DNA of 14,745 bases from Baffinella frigidus (GCA_026770585.1 MU646620.1:5933-20677), one strand, 5' to 3'. Shown: positions 11,230-13,628, counted from the first letter of the stretch. Made by a program: numbers and translations. The notes: generated by a model from the sequence alone, not told the origin.

Positions 11230-13628
11230 GGTTGAGGGTTGAGGGGTGATGGTTTAGGCGTCTCGCCCCACTTCTGGTCCCGCCAGTTGCTGAACCACAC
11301 GAGGCTGAGCGAGCACCCAATTCAAACGTCCAAAAGTTCACAATATACTCATTGTGTAGTACTTTTGTTTGGGTTGGTCACGTGTCGCGCCGCTTTTCGG
11401 CGTGACACGAGACCAACCCAATGAAAACGACTACACTCGACTTTTATTCTGCGTGCTGGGATAGCCTCGTTGCTACCAAGCCACACCACAAGTGGGGATT
11501 TCAGTGCGCGACGTTTCGCTGAAAAGGTGGTTTCGTGGTGTGGTGCAACCCCCATAGACTGAGACAGAGCTCTGAACATATCGGAGGACACGAGACCTGT
11601 TCCCTGGGCACACCAAATTGGTGTGACTCCTGACGCCCGCGCTCAGAAGCCCATGTTGTTGCGATGTCTCTCAGTCTGCAAGAGCCTCTCGCGGGAGAGA
11701 ATCCGGGGTAGCCGGATAACTCCTGGCTCTGCTAACCTCCTAGCTCTGCCCCAGTCAATCTCACGTGAAAACGGTTTTAATTTGAAGCCTTGGGAATCAA
11801 TGAAAATTACTACACGAATGCTTTAATATTACTAGTAAAGATCATGACATGTGGTAAATTTCATTGCGGTAAATTTCATTGCCCAAAGGTTTTAAATTAA
11901 AACCGTTTTCGTATGAAATCTGGGCTCCTCATGAAATATGTTTAGATCAGGACTCCGTACAAACGCTCCAGTACAAACAGAACCTAAATGCCGTGTGGGA
12001 GTCACTTTTGGCCTGATCCCCCACCAGATATCCAGAATTGACTTTGATGACCTGGCGTGGACGTCCACACGAGGCTATCCATGCGAACAGATTCATAAGT
12101 TAATTATTGGATTATTGCCCAGGAAACACGCCAACAGTCCGCATTTGATCACGTTTCCGTACGGACATCCGTACGGAAACGGGATCATTTCCCCACCAAT
12201 TTTAAAATGTCTTTTTATTCTGTTCGCATGGATAGCCTCGTGGACGTGGGGGCCCATTCTACCCAGCAGCCCTGCTACGTGAAACACCTTCATCATTGCG
12301 GCAGCCCCCCTTGAACGATCTAATCGCGGCGAGTATTTTAACAAAATACGATTTCGGGGATCTCCGATCCGATTTGCAACGAAAATTACTACACAGGCTT
12401 GACCATTTTTAAAAGTACAGACAAATCGTGTGGTAATTTTCGCTGAAAATACTTTTAAAATCGTATTTTGTCAAAATACTCGTCCGGATGAGATCCAAAC
12501 GAGCTCTTCGCTTTAATAGGGTAACGGCCTGAAAATGTGGTAGTTAGGCCTACGGCATTGCCTAGGACCTCCTACCGTAGGCCGAGACGTTTTGGTCCTA
12601 GGATCCCTCGGCCTACGGTAGGAGGTCCTAGGCAATGCCGTATTCCTAACTACCCCATTTTCAGGCCGTTGGCCTATGAGCTTCGGAGGGCAGCGTCGAA
12701 CCACACGAGGCTATCCATGCGAACAGAATAAATGTCGATTTTAAATTTTGTGGGGAGAATGGTCACGTACATGCACGGAAAACGTGTAGCGTGTCCATCT
12801 ATTCGACCAAACATACGAACATTACTACACAAACAATCTCCAATCGACATTTATTCTGTTTGCATGGATATCCTCGTGTGGAGCCTCGGCCCGGTGCGAT
12901 TTGGTGTCCACGCCAGGCCACACGTACGAAATTTGGAACGCAACGTTTCGTTTCGTGGTACTAAACACGCGTGTGCCCCCCAATGAAACACAACTCCGCG
13001 TCCTTTCCACGTACGGCTTCTACCTGATTCTGAAAAACCAGGTACGCGGTTCAAACCAGGGTTGTATCTGAAATCTAATCCGGTCAGGTAATTAAAATAA
13101 ATGCTCGGGAGTTCCCCGAATGTACGAAAATTACTACACAGGACCTTTCGGACACGACTCTTTTGTCGCTTGTGTAGTAATTTTCGTTGTATGGGGAACT
13201 CCGCCGAGCATTTAAATTAAATACCTGGCGGGATGAAATCCCCACTAGTGACCTGGTGCGGATTCTTCAGGTTGAGGCTTCGGAGTTGAAGACGCGGCTG
13301 CGCACGTGCGACTTCTCGGTGGACCTCTCTGCGCATATACACCAAATATTCTATACATATACACCAAATCTTACATGTATATACACCATATATTCTGTAT
13401 ATTCACACCAAATATTCCATATTTACACTAAATATGTACATATATTAACACCACATATGCCGTATATTCTTCAGGTTGAGGCTTCGGAGTTGAAGAGGCG
13501 TCTGCGCACGTGCGACTTCTCGGTGGACCTCTCTGCACACGACTCGTGCGCTGTCCTCTACGGCGGGCCCTCTGGTGCGCTCCACCCACACAGCTCTACC
13601 CAGACAGCGGGGCCTGAAGGGATTTCGT
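2822..13628 (+). CDS. TFIIH core subunit p62/Tfb1-like gene, split over six exons (partial)
   Basis: Joining 2822-2902, 2988-3095, 6722-6811, 7827-7910, 11113-11160 and 13475-about 13628 gives one continuous frame. p62/Tfb1 (GTF2H1) is a structural subunit of TFIIH, the nuclear complex that opens promoter DNA for RNA polymerase II and opens lesions in nucleotide excision repair. Exons A+B form BSD domain 1, ending in the signature EEEFW. Exons C+D form BSD domain 2 (YLEYPQLRAREE, then RMEFFRIFFDF, with the usual FW replaced by FF). Exons E+F match the following stretch (KIFEELLEDA, then RRLRTCDFSVDLSAHD, like the family's R-VDP--D--AD segment). Exon order follows the family exactly. Whole proteins are about 550-650 residues; the PH domain and C-terminal half are not seen. 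Exons A-E are uninterrupted, so the gene is probably functional. Splicing and family are inferred by eye. Confidence 0.72.
2988..3095 (+). CDS. p62-like exon B: BSD domain 1
   Basis: 36 codons after the acceptor CCCCCCGCCAG. It encodes ILWENLVKESGFLTEEEFW, the most diagnostic stretch of the window: BSD domains share a helix with a basic/hydrophobic face followed by E-FW. The remainder (VHHDPDGRSYVTDATPP) matches the variable linker before the second BSD repeat in p62. The end at 3095 (CCG|GTCTGT) is chosen because it is phase 0 and joins exon C as TDATPP-VSLDAGQL; GT at 3076 and the GT in CCGGTACAC near 3112 are alternatives. A 166-bp foldback element starts 25 bp downstream, at 3121. Confidence 0.78.
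3121..3286. mobile_element. Family A foldback, copy 1 (166 bp, TSD ACAT)
   Basis: Nearly the whole element is one long inverted repeat. The left arm runs TCATAGGCTAACGTCC then TGAAAATGGGGTAG; the right arm ends CCGTTGACCTATTA. The arms share GCCTACGGCAT, CCTAGGACCTCCTACCGTAG and their complements. The centre has the asymmetric spacer GGATCCTAGGACC. It is flanked by ACAT at 3117-3120 and 3287-3290. There is no coding capacity, so it must be moved in trans. It lies at the start of intron 2. Minus-strand open frames across it are by-products of the palindrome. Confidence 0.9.
3356..3695 (-). repeat. Interstitial telomere-like tract, CCCTAAA type
   Basis: About 340 bp of mostly CCCTAAA heptamers, degenerate in the first two thirds (CCCTACA, CCCTCAA, CCCTGAT variants) and nearly perfect around 3600-3655. 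The repeat is the plant/algal telomere type, reading TTTAGGG on the minus strand. It lies inside intron 2, so it is not a chromosome end. A C-rich homopolymer-like run follows at about 3712-3722. Confidence 0.9.
3696..3870. other. No recognised feature
   Basis: Intronic sequence between the telomere-like tract and the next foldback, with no recognisable gene. The words CCAGCCCTGATGGGCTTTTC form a weak local hairpin near 3845-3865. Confidence 0.35.
3871..3958. mobile_element. Small foldback with CTGAAGCGGATCAAAT arms (88 bp)
   Basis: CTGAAGCGGATCAAAT at the left end returns as ATTTGATCCGCTTCAG at the right end (16-bp perfect arms). The interior has TTTTTTCAGAGTCTGAAAAA, itself a hairpin. Flanks are GGCC and GTCC, possibly a decayed 4-bp target duplication. 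Confidence 0.62.
3964..4410. repeat. Two copies of a CCCCCCAGGGCTGGACGGTT segment
   Basis: AAGCCCCCCAGGGCTGGACG followed by GTTC occurs near 3967 and again near 4379 in the same orientation, about 412 bp apart. Flanks differ except for a nearby TACCACTTA(G/A) at the second site. The intervening intronic sequence includes the 4165-4314 element and otherwise shows nothing recognisable. Confidence 0.55.
4165..4314. mobile_element. Family C foldback, copy 1 (C/G-tract termini, ~150 bp)
   Basis: The right end GAATACCCCCCCC...GCCCTGCGTGG is the reverse complement of the left end of the 8266-8414 element (CCACGCAGGGCTGG...GGGGTATTC). The left end (CCACTCCAGGCCCTCGGG) is more diverged. Inside, CTCGTTCTTGGAGCCGTTT is tandemly duplicated (about 4197-4235) and two ATGACTTTTGA/TTGACTTTTGA motifs occur. 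There is no coding capacity and no clear target duplication. Confidence 0.68.
4488..4560. repeat. Poly-C tract and GGGGGAATCCGGGGGAAA sequence
   Basis: A run of about 12 C (CACCCCCCCCCCCCG) is followed by a G-rich imperfect complement, forming a local C/G foldback. It may be a remnant of a family C end. Confidence 0.4.
4609..4774. mobile_element. Family A foldback, copy 2 (166 bp, TSD GCTT)
   Basis: Ends TCATAGGGTCGCGGCC and GGCCGTTACCCTATTA; arms about 70 bp with few mismatches; the central spacer is in the same orientation as in copy 1. GCTT at 4605-4608 and 4775-4778 is the target duplication. The duplicated host unit downstream reads GATAGCTTCGG with GCTT once, confirming the insertion point. 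Confidence 0.92.
4831..4970. mobile_element. Family D foldback, copy 1 (140 bp, TSD GGTT)
   Basis: Ends TAATCTCCATACACGT and ACTTGTGTGGAGATGA. The arms pair through TTAATTAATTGCTTTTGG and the family core CAACGAAAATTACTACAC, returning as GTGTAGTAAATTTCGTTG. GGTT at 4827-4830 and 4971-4974 is the target duplication. The sister repeat at 4592-4608 reads GGGGGTTGATAGC with no insertion. Confidence 0.92.
5160..5335. mobile_element. Foldback with 32-bp termini and an inner inverted repeat
   Basis: ATATTCATGGGAATATCG followed by TTCCAATTTAGGAC (5160-5191) returns at 5304-5335 with about three mismatches. A second inner pair is GGTACAAATTTTAAAAC (from 5210) and GTTTTAAATTTGTACC (ending about 5275). 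The right half has a GC-rich insert (GAGGCGGGCCCGTCCGG) absent from the left. No target duplication was seen. A short open stretch after it (5363-5440, MVTVTDIVKTNTEVKVRSH) looks slightly protein-like but is not supported further. Confidence 0.72.
5431..5596. mobile_element. Family A foldback, copy 3 (166 bp, TSD GATT)
   Basis: Ends TCATAGGGTAACCGCC and GGCCGTCACCCTATTT. GATT is present at 5427-5430 and 5597-5600. The central spacer (ACTTTTTGGTGCTAGGATCC) is the reverse complement of that in copies 1 and 2, so this copy is inserted in the opposite orientation. Confidence 0.9.
5597..5739. other. No recognised feature
   Basis: Intronic sequence between two foldbacks. CCACACAGTGGACTACGCGG (about 5613-5632) has a relative at 6362-6381 (CCACACGGTGGACTACGGAC), otherwise unexplained. 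Confidence 0.35.
5740..5911. mobile_element. Foldback with TACTAGCTCTGTTYCACT arms
   Basis: TACTAGCTCTGTTTCACTCG (from 5743) pairs with the complement of CAAGTGGAACAGAGCTAGTA (ending 5907). An inner hairpin GGGCTCGACAAATTGTCGAGCCC lies near 5871-5893, and AACTTTTGGCG is near 5839. Similar AGCTCTG(C/T)(C/T)(C/T)CA ends occur in the 14251-14505 segment, suggesting a shared family. Confidence 0.65.
5925..6300. repeat. Degenerate AACGCTGATA-rich repeat region
   Basis: Words such as AACGCTGATATAACAA, CGCCTGATAACTTAGCT, ACACCAACGCT and GCTGATA recur many times without strict periodicity. Two relics of exon C lie within it. It resembles a decayed minisatellite in which exon copies were amplified together with intron sequence. 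Confidence 0.65.
6105..6152 (+). pseudogene. Decayed copy of exon C
   Basis: Preceded by CTCAG, it encodes VSPDAGHLHQLYPQYT, an evident relative of exon C's VSLDAGQLHQLYLEYP. The frame then runs into repeat sequence and stops. It retains an acceptor-like CAG|GTGAG but lacks the second half of the exon. Confidence 0.75.
6292..6330 (+). pseudogene. Second, shorter relic of exon C
   Basis: GTGAGCAGCTGCACCAGCTG, then TACTCATAGTACCCCCA, matches exon C with the GACGCCGGA block deleted and a stop (TAG) in the original frame. Confidence 0.65.
6331..6487. other. No recognised feature
   Basis: Intronic sequence. It holds the 6362-6381 relative of the 5613 segment, and GTCTCGCATCCCGCGGAATTTC near 6449-6470, which resembles GGTCGCATCCCGCTGATTTC near 5413-5432. 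These may be remains of one repeat. Confidence 0.35.
6488..6680. mobile_element. Family B foldback, copy 1 (ACCAC(T/A)CGAGAA termini)
   Basis: A 31-bp terminal repeat (ACCACTCGAGAATGCTAGAG then GGGCCTATTTA) returns at the right end with two mismatches. The interior has GACTGGCCAATATATGGCCAGT, GTGACCAATCAACG and the core TTACTACACAAAT. It ends 41 bp before exon C. No target duplication was seen. Confidence 0.75.
6722..6811 (+). CDS. p62-like exon C: first part of BSD domain 2
   Basis: 30 codons after the acceptor AACCCCCCGCAG, reading VSLDAGQLHQLYLEYPQLRA, then REEQLVFSGK. It corresponds to the family's N-L-P-II--IF---P-V segment that opens the second BSD repeat. The exon begins GTGAGT, which itself looks like a donor; the reading frame decides for the acceptor call. 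The chosen end AAG|GTCCGG joins exon D as FSGK-MSRMEFF, like the family's PSKMTEKDFW. The frame is also open past the donor to a TAG at 6899. Confidence 0.75.
6930..7045 (+). pseudogene. Copy of exon C split by a short insertion
   Basis: CAGCTCTATCTGGAGTATCC through CGCGCGAGAGGA (6930-6970) and GAGCTCGTCTTCTCGGGAAA (from 7013) match exon C closely, including the same GGTCCGGCCGC after the donor. Between them about 42 bp is inserted, starting GGTCTACTTTTGATCG and ending CCAAAAGTTGACGGGG, with an in-frame stop. The copy lies about 120 bp downstream of the intact exon. Confidence 0.82.
7130..7395. repeat. ~60-bp direct repeat flanking a family D element
   Basis: CCTCCTGTAAAGCAACTTCG continuing CTTCTCCCGGGG (from about 7131) recurs from about 7341 as CCTCCCTGTAAAGCAACTTG. 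Both run on to a CGG...GGGTT(G)ACT sequence. The family D element lies between the two units. Confidence 0.7.
7194..7332. mobile_element. Family D foldback, copy 2 (139 bp)
   Basis: Ends TCATCGTACACGCC and GAGTGTCCCGGATGA. The arms pair through AATGAATTTGTGCAACGAGA and the core TTTACTACACAT, returning as ATGTGTAGTAAATTTCCTTG. Flanking 4-mers are TGAC and ACTC, so a clean target duplication is not visible here, unlike the other four members. Confidence 0.78.
7450..7630. mobile_element. Family B foldback, copy 2 (CCACACG(A/C)GGCT termini)
   Basis: Left end CCACACGCGGCTGATC, right end complement CCACACGAGGCTACCACAGC. The centre is the hairpin GGTCACGTGGCTACACG/CGTGTAGCCACGTGACC, preceded by GTGTGTAGTAATTTTC, the core shared with family D. 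No target duplication was recognised. Confidence 0.75.
7649..7687 (+). pseudogene. Truncated copy of the exon D 5' end with its acceptor
   Basis: CTGGTGGGGCGGCAG|ATGTT followed by GCGAATGAATTTCTTCCGCG matches the start of exon D (LVGRQ, then MSRMEFFR) with the acceptor conserved. It then breaks into the minisatellite that fills the 140 bp before the intact exon. Confidence 0.75.
7687..7805. repeat. ~32-bp minisatellite (GGGCTGAAAATGTCTGACAG unit)
   Basis: About four diverged units starting at 7687, 7719, 7752 and 7783 share GGGCTGAAAA(A/T)GTCTGACA and CAGGCTCTCTT. A related word lies at 7425-7447 (GGTCTGACAGCAGGCTGTC). The array is bounded on both sides by copies of the exon D start. Confidence 0.65.
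7827..7910 (+). CDS. p62-like exon D: second part of BSD domain 2
   Basis: 28 codons, MSRMEFFRIFFDFLHNGPDQ then RTTTEDKE. It follows the acceptor GGTGGGGCGGCAG and ends GAG|GTGAGG. RMEFFRIFFDF corresponds to the family motif EKDFWTKYF; Trp is replaced by Phe, leaving an aromatic pair. The intron then begins with GTGAGGGGGTAGGGTTTAGG, so a telomere-like repeat starts only a few bases from the splice donor. Fragments of this exon occur at least five more times in the flanking sequence. Confidence 0.78.
7914..7936 (+). repeat. Short telomere-like TTTAGGG run at the exon D donor
   Basis: AGGGGGTAGGGTTTAGGGTT follows the donor directly, with about two heptamers, and is then cut by a foldback element. 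Confidence 0.7.
7933..8078. mobile_element. Foldback with TAATTTC..GGACC termini (146 bp)
   Basis: Left TAATTTCATCTCGGACCATA then CCAGAATCTGTCC pairs with the complement of GGACAGATTCTGTCTTGGTC then CGAAATTA (the left arm has 4 extra bases). The interior has TAAGATAGCATC, GCCTAAAATAGC and GCCTAAGATAGC words. Ends begin TAAT like families A and D; flanks GGGT and GGTC are not a clean duplication. Confidence 0.7.
8177..8244 (+). pseudogene. Relics of exon E and exon D in reversed order
   Basis: TCTCAG is followed by GTGGGTAAGATCTTTGAGGA then GCTGGGTTAG (8177-8206: VGKIFEELG and a stop, a copy of exon E's VAKIFEELL). A few bases later CCCCGATCAGCGGACGACAC then CGGAGGACAATGAG|GTC (8210-8244) copies the 3' end of exon D with its donor. 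In the working gene D precedes E. Confidence 0.78.
8266..8414. mobile_element. Family C foldback, copy 2 (149 bp)
   Basis: Left CCACGCAGGGCTGGAGGGGG then GGTATTCC; right GGAATACCCCCCCGAAGGGC then CCTGCGTGG. Inside are GTCAATTTTTGAAGGG and CAAAAGTCAATTTTG plus ACGGCTC words shared with copy 1 (4165-4314). It has no coding capacity or clear target duplication. Confidence 0.72.
8415..8670. other. No recognised gene
   Basis: Intronic sequence. GTCCATCTAATCGTTTTAAA near 8488-8507 has a weak relative near 4030-4045. GCCGTCGGTGCCGGATTCCGGC near 8603-8624 contains a short hairpin. Nothing else is supported. Confidence 0.35.
8674..8724 (+). pseudogene. Exon D 3'-half copy with donor, followed by TTTAGGG
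   Basis: GACTTTCTGCACAACGGCTC then CGATCAGCGGACGATAACTG and AGGACACGGAG|GTTAGGG. It keeps the frame of DFLHNGSDQRTITEDTE without a stop. The presumptive donor runs straight into TTTAGGG heptamers. Confidence 0.8.
8725..8862 (+). repeat. Interstitial telomere-like tract, TTTAGGG orientation
   Basis: TTAGGGTTTAGGGTTTAGGG at 8726-8745, then interrupted TTTAGGG units up to about 8855. A 19-bp piece of exon D (GACTTTCTGCACAACGGCC, 8803-8821) sits inside, again joined directly to GGGTTTAAGG. Confidence 0.85.
8869..8937. pseudogene. Back-to-back inverted and direct copies of the exon D end
   Basis: 8869-8903 is a minus-strand copy: its complement reads GGCCCCGATCAGCGGACCAC then CACCGAGGACAAGGAG|GTTG. 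8908-8937 is a plus-strand copy (GATGAGCGGACGACAACTCA then AGACACGGAG|GTTG). They meet at GATCGGGGCCGCTGATGAGC. Telomere-like repeats lie outside both: TTTAGGG on the left, CCCTAAA on the right. Confidence 0.82.
8941..9285 (-). repeat. Interstitial telomere-like tract, CCCTAAA orientation
   Basis: About 345 bp, degenerate at the left (CCCTGAA, CCCTACA, CACTAAA) and nearly perfect CCCTAAA at 9215-9278. Its orientation is opposite to the tract at 8725-8862, so the two face each other across the inverted exon D pair. Confidence 0.9.
9351..9540. mobile_element. Foldback with TTAGAGC...CCGGTAGGAC termini (190 bp)
   Basis: TTAGAGCCATTCCGGTAGGA then CTTGTCGCGTTTTCGA returns at the right end with two or three mismatches. 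The right arm carries three copies of TCTCGAAG where the left arm has diverged forms. The interior has AAAACGGTTTTGAAGG and AAAACGTTTTAAAACAC. Short plus- and minus-strand open frames here reflect the palindrome. Confidence 0.75.
9670..10088 (+). repeat. Minisatellite of splice-acceptor-like units, block 1
   Basis: About ten imperfect units of ~36 bp share TAACATTCGCGGGTGGGTTT then CAGGTGGCTAATTTAGT. Each carries TTTCAG|GTGG or TCTCAG|GTGA, the sequence before and at the start of exon E. The last unit runs into an exon E copy at 10089. An open frame across it (9911-10162) follows from the repeat. Confidence 0.8.
10089..10127 (+). pseudogene. Exon E copy 1 (intron 4)
   Basis: GGGTTTCAG|GTGGCGGACATCTTC then GAAGAGCTTCTTGCAACGCC encodes VADIFEELLATP and a stop. 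It matches exon E's VAKIFEELLED. Confidence 0.78.
10206..10233. other. Perfect 12-bp hairpin followed by T-rich sequence
   Basis: AGCCAGGACCGG and CCGGTCCTGGCT pair perfectly around GATT and are followed by TTTTCATTTT. It resembles a bacterial terminator in form, but sits in a eukaryotic intron; a foldback remnant or RNA structure is more likely. Just upstream is GAATTGACTATTGGCGACCC, a relative of GAATTGACTTTTGGCGACC near 5037. Confidence 0.6.
10363..10501 (+). repeat. Dispersed repeat, copy 2 (partner at 987-1122)
   Basis: This copy inside intron 4 matches 987-1122 from CTACTTTAGACGTGAC to CTCAGGTCTAGCGTAG, with a few substitutions and small indels (AATCATAAG versus AATAAG). At the right end GCGTAG meets the acceptor minisatellite (TTCGCGGGTGAGTCTC). 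Confidence 0.72.
10502..10544 (+). repeat. Acceptor minisatellite, short block
   Basis: TTCGCGGGTGAGTCTCTGCA then GCGTCTGGTAACCTTTCC is a unit variant also seen near 9755 and 10650. Confidence 0.6.
10545..10602. mobile_element. Half of a family A foldback (right arm only)
   Basis: TACGGTAGGAGGTCCTAGGC then AATGCCGTAGGCCTAACTAC and CCCATTTTCAGGCCGTT matches the right arm of the 166-bp family A elements. The left arm, the central spacer and the terminal ACCCTATTA are missing, so it is a broken copy or a capture of one arm. Confidence 0.8.
10630..10899 (+). repeat. Acceptor minisatellite, block 2, with exon E copy 2
   Basis: Further ~36-bp units with TCTCAGGTGGTTAATGCAGT and GCGGGTGGGTTTCAGGTGGC. 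At 10760-10789 GTGGCCAAGATCTTCGAGGA then GCTGCTTGAC is a nearly perfect exon E copy (VAKIFEELLD), which breaks back into minisatellite (CTAATTTCGTGG). Confidence 0.78.
10900..10932 (+). pseudogene. Exon E copy 3, broken by a palindrome
   Basis: After GGGTTTCAG, GTGGCCAAGATCTTTGAGGA then GCTTCTTGAGGAC encodes VAKIFEELLED. It is cut exactly where the 143-bp palindrome 10933-11075 begins; the remainder of the exon is absent. Confidence 0.8.
10933..11075. mobile_element. 143-bp near-complete palindrome
   Basis: GAAGTTGGCCAC at the left end returns as GTGGCCAACTTC at the right end. The arms continue through GGGAAA...AAATTGGAGCCATTTTGTC, then CTTTTGAGAAATT, with the centre TAGTACCATG. The right arm has a few extra T-rich bases. 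Its insertion broke exon E copy 3. No flanking duplication was seen. Confidence 0.78.
11113..11160 (+). CDS. p62-like exon E: segment after BSD domain 2
   Basis: 16 codons, VAKIFEELLEDAGTAQ, between the acceptor GGTTTTCAG and the donor CAG|GTCTCT. It corresponds to the stretch after BSD 2 in p62 (like the family's EDEELAVFL). Of at least five related copies in intron 4 this is the only one continuing to the DAGTAQ end with a donor, and it joins exon F in frame. The donor is followed within about 25 bp by GGGTTGA heptamers. Confidence 0.7.
11182..11255 (+). repeat. GGGTTGA heptamer array
   Basis: About nine units of GGGTTGA (one AGAGTTGA variant), preceded by GGGTTTGGGGTCTAGGGTTG and followed by GATGGTTTAGGCG. 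It is one base from the telomere heptamer GGGTTTA, so it is probably a drifted and re-amplified telomere-like run. Confidence 0.8.
11295..11470. mobile_element. Family B foldback, copy 3
   Basis: Left CCACACGAGGCTGAGCGAGC then ACCCAATTC; right end GAATAAAAGT complement region with GCTGGGATAGCCTCG. The centre is the hairpin GGGTTGGTCACGTGTCGCGC/GGCGTGACACGAGACCAACCC, with TGTGTAGTACTTTTG and its partner CAATGAAAACGACTACACTC. TTGCT occurs just outside both ends (11287-11291 and 11470-11474), a possible duplication. Confidence 0.72.
11481..11543. mobile_element. Short foldback CCACACCAC...GTGGTGTGG
   Basis: A 63-bp imperfect hairpin. The ends pair perfectly over 9 bp and an inner pair is TTTCAG(T)GCG/CGCTGAAA. 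It directly follows family B copy 3. At 11608-11624 CACACCAAATTGGTGTG is a separate perfect palindrome. Confidence 0.6.
11544..11736. other. No recognised gene
   Basis: Intronic sequence with the 17-bp palindrome near 11608-11624. No further repeat or frame is supported. Confidence 0.35.
11737..11992. repeat. Host repeat carrying a foldback; inverted partner at 14395-14506
   Basis: AACCTCCTAGCTCTGCCCCA then GTCAATC, and after the inserted element TGGGCTCCTCATGAAATATG through ACTCCGTACAAACGCTCCAG and TACAAAC, match the complement of 14395-14506. The partner has no insertion, so the two copies form a filled/empty site pair. Confidence 0.85.
11761..11916. mobile_element. Family D foldback, copy 3 (156 bp, TSD AATC)
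   Basis: Ends TCACGTGAAAACGGTTTTAA and TTAAAACCGTTTTCGTATGA. Arms continue with AAGCCTTGGG/CCCAAAGG to the core ATGAAAATTACTACACG, returning as a short tandem of GGTAAATTTCATTGC. AATC at 11757-11760 and 11917-11920 is the duplication; the empty site at about 14476-14485 (complement GTCAATCTGGG) has AATC once. Confidence 0.92.
12065..12243. mobile_element. Family B foldback, copy 4 (179 bp, TSD ACGT)
   Basis: CCACACGAGGCTATCCATGC then GAACAG at the left, and CTGTTCGCATGGATAGCCTC then GTGG at the right. The centre is the hairpin GTTTCCGTACGGA/TCCGTACGGAAAC inside GATCACG...GGGATC. ACGT at 12061-12064 and 12244-12247 is a 4-bp duplication. The open frames of 83 and 114 codons across it follow from the palindrome. 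Confidence 0.82.
12321..12491. mobile_element. Family D foldback, copy 4 (171 bp, TSD GATC)
   Basis: Ends TAATCGCGGCGAGTATTTTA and AAAATACTCGTCCGGATGA. Arms pair through ACAAAATACGATTT; the core TTTGCAACGAAAATTACTAC then ACA pairs with TGTGGTAATTTTCGCTG. GATC is at 12317-12320 and 12492-12495. Confidence 0.88.
12514..12679. mobile_element. Family A foldback, copy 4 (166 bp, TSD GCTT)
   Basis: Ends TAATAGGGTAACGGCCTG and CAGGCCGTTGGCCTATGA; GCTT at 12510-12513 and 12680-12683. The central spacer has the orientation of copy 3. The right arm has ATTCCTAAC where the left gives the complement of ATGCCTAAC-type sequence, a local mismatch. It is 22 bp downstream of family D copy 4. Confidence 0.92.
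12701..12881. mobile_element. Family B foldback, copy 5 (181 bp)
   Basis: CCACACGAGGCTATCCATGC then GAACAGAATAAATGTCGATT at the left; the right end is its complement with three changes (AGGATATCC, GCAAAC). The interior has ATGGTCACGTAC, CGTGTAGCG and the core CGAACATTACTACACAAAC. It is very close to copy 4 in its terminal 40 bp, so both are recent. No duplication was seen. Confidence 0.8.
12882..13075. other. No recognised gene; short palindromes
   Basis: Intronic. AACGCAACGTTTCGTTTCGT and TACCTGATTCTGAAAAACCA then GGTA (13021-13044) give short local inverted repeats. An 84-codon open frame ends here but starts inside family B copy 5. GGTTCAAACC near 13039 resembles a tRNA T-loop, but no tRNA fold surrounds it. 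Confidence 0.35.
13076..13236. mobile_element. Family D foldback, copy 5 (161 bp, TSD AATC)
   Basis: Ends TAATCCGGTCAGGTAATTAA and TTAAATACCTGGCGGGATGA. Arms continue AAATGCTCGGGAGTTCCCC, then the core GTACGAAAATTACTACACA, returning as TGTGTAGTAATTTTCGTTG. The centre is CGACTCTTTTGTCG. AATC at 13072-13075 and 13237-13240. Confidence 0.92.
13271..13335 (+). pseudogene. Upstream duplicate of exon F
   Basis: GGATTCTTCAG|GTTGAGGCTTCG and following encodes VEASELKTRLRTCDFSVDLS, one residue different from exon F over the shared stretch (T for R). After SAH it breaks into ATACACCAAATATTC repeats. It could still be used as an alternative exon, but the downstream copy continues as coding-like sequence, so this one is judged a duplicate. 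Confidence 0.7.
13334..13470 (+). repeat. AT-rich ATACACCAAATATTC repeat
   Basis: Loose units of CATATACACCAAATATTCTA separate the two exon F copies and end in CGTATATTCTTCAG, which serves as the acceptor of exon F. The tract probably arose together with the exon duplication. Confidence 0.75.
13475..13628 (+). CDS. p62-like exon F: conserved R..D...DL segment and linker (end uncertain)
   Basis: After TATTCTTCAG the frame reads VEASELKRRLRTCDFSVDLS then AHDSCAVLYGGPSGALHPHS. The first 24 residues fit the family segment after the BSD domains (LAQEARHKMRRVDPTLD-type). The Gly/Ser/Pro/His-rich remainder could be linker. The frame ends at TGA 13626-13628; p62 continues for some 300 residues, so a donor before this is likely but none is obvious (GT at 13520 and 13552 are candidates). 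Its tail resembles the following minisatellite. Confidence 0.6.

Noticed and set aside
10817-11341. 174-codon minus-strand open frame
   Set aside because: It crosses the GGGTTGA array, exon E (antisense) and the 143-bp palindrome; its NPQPSTLNP repeats are the translated heptamers.
12067-12344. Paired ~83 and 114-codon open frames
   Set aside because: Both lie across a palindromic family B element and mirror each other in sequence.
13010-13060. tRNA fragment suggested by GGTTCAAACC
   Set aside because: No acceptor stem, D-arm or anticodon arm can be drawn at the required spacing.
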